A DNA stretch of 24,294 bases from an uncultured Roseiflexaceae bacterium (GTDB taxonomy: Bacteria; Chloroflexota; Chloroflexia; Chloroflexales; Roseiflexaceae). Below the pieces are notes generated by a model. The model did not search any database. It had not been told where the DNA came from and saw only the letters and a list, made by a program, of their open reading frames with translations. The stretch lies in NCBI GenBank assembly GCA_937974195.1, contig CALJIC010000069.1:1-24294 (forward strand). Direction: 5' to 3'. Shown piece after piece: positions 21,024 through 24,294 of this stretch; positions within the stretch are counted from its first letter, which is position 1; each line of letters begins with the position of its first letter. Both the position numbers and the translations under genes were made by a program.

Positions 21024-22493
21024 ATGGAGTTGAACGATCTGCAGCAGCAGCGCGCGGCAAAGCTCGAACGCCTGCGCGCCGCCGGCATCGACCCGTACCC
21101 GCCGCGGGCGAGTCGCACCCACACCATCGCCGCTGTTCTGGAGGACTTCGACGGGCGCGTCGAGCGCGGTGAGCGGGTCACCGTCGCCGGCCGGATCGTC
21201 GGCGCGCGCCGGATCATGGGCAAGCTGGCCTTCGCCCACATCGAGGACGAGAGCGGCCGCATCCAGCTCTGGCTCAGCAAGGGCGACCTTGGGGCGGAGT
21301 GGTTCGACCGCTTCCGCGACGACCTCGACACCTTCGATATCGTTCAGGCCACCGGCACGCTGCGCCGCACCAAGACCGGCGAGCCCTCCGTGTTCGTCGA
21401 GCAGCTGGCGCTGCTCGCCAAGTCGATCAACCCGCCCCCCGAGAAGTGGGAGGGGCTGCAGGACGTCGAGCTGCGCCACCGCATGCGCTACCTCGACCTG
21501 ATCGTCAACCCGGAGGTGCGCGAGGTCTTCCGCACCCGCGCCAAGATCATCTCGACCATGCGCCGCTTCCTCGACGAGCGCGGCTTCGTCGAGGTCGAGA
21601 CGCCGACGCTGCAGCCGATCTACGGCGGGGCGTCCGCCCGGCCCTTCATCACCCACCACAACCAGCTCAAGCAGGACCTCTACCTGCGCATCGCCGTCGA
21701 GCTCTACCTCAAGCGCCTGATCGTCGGCGGCTTCGAGCGCGTCTACGAGATCAGCAAGGTGTTCCGCAACGAGGGCGTGGACCGCACCCACAACCCCGAG
21801 TTCACCATGATGGAGTGCTACCAGGCCTACGCCGACTACCACGACATGATGGCGCTGGTCGAGGACCTGTTCCGCACCCTGGCGCTGGAGCTGCGCGGCA
21901 CGACGCAGATCACCTTCCAGGGCCACACGATCGACTTCGGGCCGGCGTGGCAGCGCGTCTCCATCCCGGAGGCGATCGCCGAGCGCACCGGGATCGACAT
22001 CCTGAAGATCACCGAGCTAGAGCCGCTCCAGGAGGCCATCCGCGCCAGCGGCCTGAAGGTCGACATGAAGCCGAGCTGGGGCAAGCAGGTGGACGAGCTG
22101 TTCAGCGAGTACGTCCAGCCGCTGCTGATCCAGCCGACCTTCATCCTCGACCACCCGGTGGCGCTCTCGCCGCTGGCGAAGAAGCGGCCGGACCAGCCGC
22201 TGCTCACCGAGCGCTTCGAGCCGATCGTCGCCGGGATGGAGATGGGCAACGCCTTCACCGAGCTGAACGACCCGTTCGACCAGGAGCAGCGCTTCCTGGA
22301 GCAGGGGCGCGCCTACGCCGCCGGCGACGACGAGGCGCAGCAGATGGACGTGGACTACATCAACGCGCTCATGTACGGCATGCCTCCCACCGGCGGGCTC
22401 GGCATCGGCGTGGACCGCGTGGCCATGCTCTTCAGCGATACACCGAACATCCGCGAGGTGATCCTGTTCCCGCACCTGCGACAACGAGAGTAG
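21024..22493 (+). CDS. lysS: Lysyl-tRNA synthetase, class II
   Basis: This 489-aa enzyme charges tRNA(Lys) with lysine in the cytoplasm. It has an N-terminal OB-fold anticodon-binding domain (about 50-145; VTVAGRIVGARRIMGKLAFAHI) and the class II catalytic domain. Motif 2 lies at about 238-270 (YEISKVFRNEG, HNPEFTMMECY), the lysine-pocket segment MEMGNAFTELNDP precedes motif 3, and motif 3 is GIGVDRVAML with its Arg near residue 466. ATG 21024 (MELNDLQQQ) is the family-typical start; an earlier in-frame GTG lies in the greA terminator and is rejected. It has no ribosome site and an extended -10 placed to give a leaderless message. greA-lysS adjacency recurs in several bacterial lineages. Confidence 0.97.
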   Translation: MELNDLQQQRAAKLERLRAAGIDPYPPRASRTHTIAAVLEDFDGRVERGERVTVAGRIVGARRIMGKLAFAHIEDESGRIQLWLSKGDLGAEWFDRFRDDLDTFDIVQATGTLRRTKTGEPSVFVEQLALLAKSINPPPEKWEGLQDVELRHRMRYLDLIVNPEVREVFRTRAKIISTMRRFLDERGFVEVETPTLQPIYGGASARPFITHHNQLKQDLYLRIAVELYLKRLIVGGFERVYEISKVFRNEGVDRTHNPEFTMMECYQAYADYHDMMALVEDLFRTLALELRGTTQITFQGHTIDFGPAWQRVSIPEAIAERTGIDILKITELEPLQEAIRASGLKVDMKPSWGKQVDELFSEYVQPLLIQPTFILDHPVALSPLAKKRPDQPLLTERFEPIVAGMEMGNAFTELNDPFDQEQRFLEQGRAYAAGDDEAQQMDVDYINALMYGMPPTGGLGIGVDRVAMLFSDTPNIREVILFPHLRQRE

Positions 22494-22500
22494 GGGCGCA

Positions 22501-22528
22501 CAGGGGGCGCAGCGCGCTGCGCCCCCTG
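22501..22528 (+). terminator. Strong stem-loop after lysS
   Basis: CAGGGGGCGCAG (22501-22512) pairs with CTGCGCCCCCTG (22517-22528) around CGCG. No T-run follows, so this may be a transcript-end stabiliser or a factor-dependent terminator. Confidence 0.5.
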
Positions 22529-22549
22529 CTAGTCCGGATTGGAGGAGAT

Positions 22550-22765
22550 ATGCCGCGTTCCTTCACAGTTGAGCGAGAGAACCTGCCCGAGGTGGTGCAG
22601 GGCTGGCTGCGGGCGGTGAACCTCGGCAACGAGGAGCTGGTGGAGATTATCTTCACCGAGAGCGAGGTGCTGCTGCGGCGGCCGGCCAGCCCGCAGCTGC
22701 GCGAGTGGGCGCGAGGCATCAGCGACCGCTACGACAAGGTCTTCCGCGAGCTCGCCGGCCTCTAG
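22550..22765 (+). CDS. Small AbrB/MazE-like protein, possible antitoxin
   Basis: This 71-aa protein has a first half (LPEVVQGWLRAVNLGNEELVEIIFTESEVLLRRP, in two parts: start-helix near 12-22 and LGNEELVEIIF near 25-35) that resembles the swapped-hairpin SpoVT/AbrB fold of MazE-type antitoxins. The C-terminal amphipathic stretch (WARGISDRYDKVFRELAGL, about 53-71) resembles a toxin-neutralising tail. GGAGGAG (22541-22547) precedes the ATG at 22550. A Doc/Fic-family gene starts 19 nt after its stop, the normal antitoxin-then-toxin order. The match is by motif style only and could be wrong. If the partner is inactive, this may now serve as a plain DNA-binding protein. Confidence 0.65.
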   Translation: MPRSFTVERENLPEVVQGWLRAVNLGNEELVEIIFTESEVLLRRPASPQLREWARGISDRYDKVFRELAGL

Positions 22766-22784
22766 CTTTTAGAGATCGTAGCCC

Positions 22785-23195
22785 ATGCGCTACCTCAGCA
22801 AAGACGACCTCCTCGACCTGCACGCCTTCGCGGTGACGCGCTACGGCGGGCGCCTGGGCATCGCCAGCCAGGACGGGCTGAGCCGCGTCGTGGACGCGCC
22901 GCGGCAGGTGATGTTCAGCTCCGAGCTGTACCCGGACCTGCCCAGCAAGGCGGCCGCGCTGGTCTTCCTGCTCGTGAAGAGCCGGCCGTTCCTCGCCGCG
23001 AACGAGACCACCGCGCTCCTGGCGCTGCTGCGCTTCCTGGACCTGAACGACGCCGAGCTCGACCTGAGCGTCAGCGATGCCGAACTGCTCTGGCTGGTGC
23101 GCTCGATCAACCAGGGGGACCTCGACCGCGAGGGCATCGAGGCGTGGCTGCGGCAGAATATCGCCACTCCCGCGCGCGGGGAGAACCGCTCGTAG
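22785..23195 (+). CDS. Doc/Fic-family protein with erased active-site motif
   Basis: This 136-aa protein aligns with the Doc type of Fic proteins along its length: RYLSKDDLLDLHAFAVTRYGG (2-22), GIASQDGLSRVVDAPRQVMF, then the active-site helix region and the family-typical tail (INQGDLDREGIEAWLRQNI). Active Doc has HxFx(D/N)xNKR. Here the segment reads R67-P-F-L-A71-A-N73-E74-T75, so the His, the acidic residue, Lys and Arg are all replaced and only Phe and Asn remain. Phosphorylation of EF-Tu or AMPylation is therefore not expected. It is intact and uninterrupted, which suggests retained function, perhaps as a structural or antidote partner of the AbrB-like protein upstream. The ribosome site is weak. 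Confidence 0.8.
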   Translation: MRYLSKDDLLDLHAFAVTRYGGRLGIASQDGLSRVVDAPRQVMFSSELYPDLPSKAAALVFLLVKSRPFLAANETTALLALLRFLDLNDAELDLSVSDAELLWLVRSINQGDLDREGIEAWLRQNIATPARGENRS

Positions 23196-23289
23196 TCTCC
23201 GCCCAGCCACCCGCCCGAGCTCCCCGCGCACGCCCGCCGGTCGCCCCACCCGAACGTCTCAGCCGCTCACCGGCTACGTTCCATGTGCT

Positions 23290-24261
23290 ATGCGAACAGT
23301 GCTCATCACAGGTATCGGCGGCTACGTGGCATCGCTGGTCGCGGGCGCGCTCGCATCGCAGCCGAACCTCGCCGTGATCGGCGTGGCCCCGGAGCTGCCG
23401 CCCCAGCCGCTCGACGGCGTCCGGCTGCAGCAGTGCGACATGAGCGCCAACTCGCTGCTGCAGCTGCTCGAGGCGAGCGCCGTCGATGTGGTGGTTCACC
23501 TCGATGGGGTCGAGCCGCGGGCGCTCCGCGATGACCGGCGCGGCTATCTGTTCCGCACGGTCGAGCTGCTCGGGGCGTGCGCGCAGGCCGGTGTGCGGCG
23601 CGTCGTGCTCCGCAGCAGCACGCTCGTCTACGGCGCCCGCCCCGATGCTCCGCTGTTCATCGATGAGCGCGCCCCGGTGGTCCCTCCGGAGCGCGCCGGC
23701 GCCGTGCTGGACTACGCCGAGGTCGAGCGCGTGGCCGCCGAGTTCGCCGCGCGCCACCCCGCGCTCAGCGTGGCGCCGATCCGCTGCGCCGGCATCGTCG
23801 GCGAGGGGTCGCCGCTCGAGCGCTACCTGCGCCGCCGCCCCGCCCCGGTGATGCTCGGCTTCGACCCGCGCATCCAGGTGCTCCACGCGCAGGACGCCGC
23901 GCTCGCGTTCGCGCTCGCCGCGCTCGCGGACGGCCTCGACCGGCCGGTCAACGTCGCCGCGTCGCCGCCGCTCCCGCTGAGCCGCGCCATTCTGCTGGCG
24001 GGCGGGCGGCCGCTGCCGCTCCCGCCTGGGCTCATCGCCGCCGCCGAGCTCCGGCGCGACGGGCAGCTCCACGGGGTGAGCGCGCTCCTGTCGACAGTTA
24101 CGGCGCCCGTGGACCGCCTGCTGGACGACCTGCCCTTCAACAGCGCGTTTCTGCGCTACGGGTGCGTCGCCGACACCCGCCGGGCCGCCGAGCTGCTCGG
24201 GTGGGAGCCGCAGCATAGCGCTGAGGAGACCCTCGGCGCGCTCGCCGCCGCTGGCGCCTGA
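23290..24261 (+). CDS. NAD(P)-binding SDR-family epimerase/dehydratase-like protein
   Basis: This 323-aa extended short-chain dehydrogenase/reductase has an N-terminal Rossmann motif (VLITGIGGYVAS, 4-15), an acidic turn (CDM, 49-51), VVVHLDG (67-73) and the serine strand VVLRSSTLVYG (105-115). The catalytic YxxxK is Y142-A-E-V-E146, with Glu in place of Lys, and the glycine loop is TGIGGYVA rather than TGxxGxxG. Such atypical SDRs may bind NAD(P) or a nucleotide sugar without normal redox chemistry. ATG 23290 starts exactly at the first beta strand, and upstream sequence in the same frame overlaps the Doc-like gene. There is no strong ribosome site. The C-terminal part (LHAQDAALAFALAALAD, VNVAASPPLPLSRA) is typical of epimerase-type SDRs. 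The substrate is unknown. Confidence 0.82.
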   Translation: MRTVLITGIGGYVASLVAGALASQPNLAVIGVAPELPPQPLDGVRLQQCDMSANSLLQLLEASAVDVVVHLDGVEPRALRDDRRGYLFRTVELLGACAQAGVRRVVLRSSTLVYGARPDAPLFIDERAPVVPPERAGAVLDYAEVERVAAEFAARHPALSVAPIRCAGIVGEGSPLERYLRRRPAPVMLGFDPRIQVLHAQDAALAFALAALADGLDRPVNVAASPPLPLSRAILLAGGRPLPLPPGLIAAAELRRDGQLHGVSALLSTVTAPVDRLLDDLPFNSAFLRYGCVADTRRAAELLGWEPQHSAEETLGALAAAGA

Positions 24262-24294
24262 CGCGGCCGCGCCGCCACTCCTCTTCTGGGGAGG

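Overview
The window is very GC-rich, compact bacterial DNA with one carbohydrate-use block followed by housekeeping and accessory genes. The gene set fits a Chloroflexota bacterium (Chloroflexia-like): a Tat-type lipoprotein sugar-binding protein, a CRTAC1-type FG-GAP lipoprotein, DUF5107-TPR and TPR/zinc-ribbon proteins, a GAAC-N4-GTTC SOS-type box, greA next to lysS, and dispersed GC-rich intergenic repeats. This placement is inferred from gene content and sequence style, not from a search.

Region 1 (1-15103, all + strand) looks like a sugar/glycoside utilisation locus. Two adjacent TIM-barrel sugar isomerase/epimerase-like genes overlap at GTGA. A GntR/FCD regulator follows, with an operator-like inverted repeat over its -35. 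Next come a sugar ABC importer (binding protein and two permeases, no ATPase gene), a CRTAC1-like FG-GAP/ASPIC-UnbV lipoprotein translationally coupled to a six-helix membrane protein with duplicated HxVEH motifs, a cytoplasmic GH2 glycosidase, and a large DUF5107-TPR protein. The likely logic is import of a glycoside, intracellular cleavage by GH2, and isomerisation or oxidation of the released sugar. The substrate cannot be read from sequence.

Region 2 (15104-18200) holds a highly divergent GroEL-like chaperonin that has lost two of the three Asp residues used for ATP binding and hydrolysis. It is followed by a 13-unit tandem array of about 57 bp per unit that ends in a strong intrinsic terminator and a 19-bp hairpin. 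A textbook sigma-70 promoter with a GAAC-N4-GTTC palindrome between -35 and -10 then drives a 107-aa unknown protein.

Region 3 (18206-20137, - strand) is selA (selenocysteine synthase) with a downstream TPR/zinc-ribbon gene, apparently from an extended -10 promoter. Region 4 (20244-22493, + strand) is greA, with a strong promoter and a structured leader that resembles an attenuator, then an apparently leaderless lysS. Region 5 (22550-24261) is a small AbrB-like protein, a Doc/Fic-family protein whose active-site motif has been erased, and an SDR-family NAD-binding protein lacking the usual catalytic lysine.

The most interesting points are the catalytically eroded chaperonin, the tandem terminator-like array beside it, the SOS-box-controlled small gene, the duplicated-motif membrane protein, the dead Doc-like protein, and the possible greA attenuator. 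No tRNA, rRNA, CRISPR array or insertion sequence was recognised.
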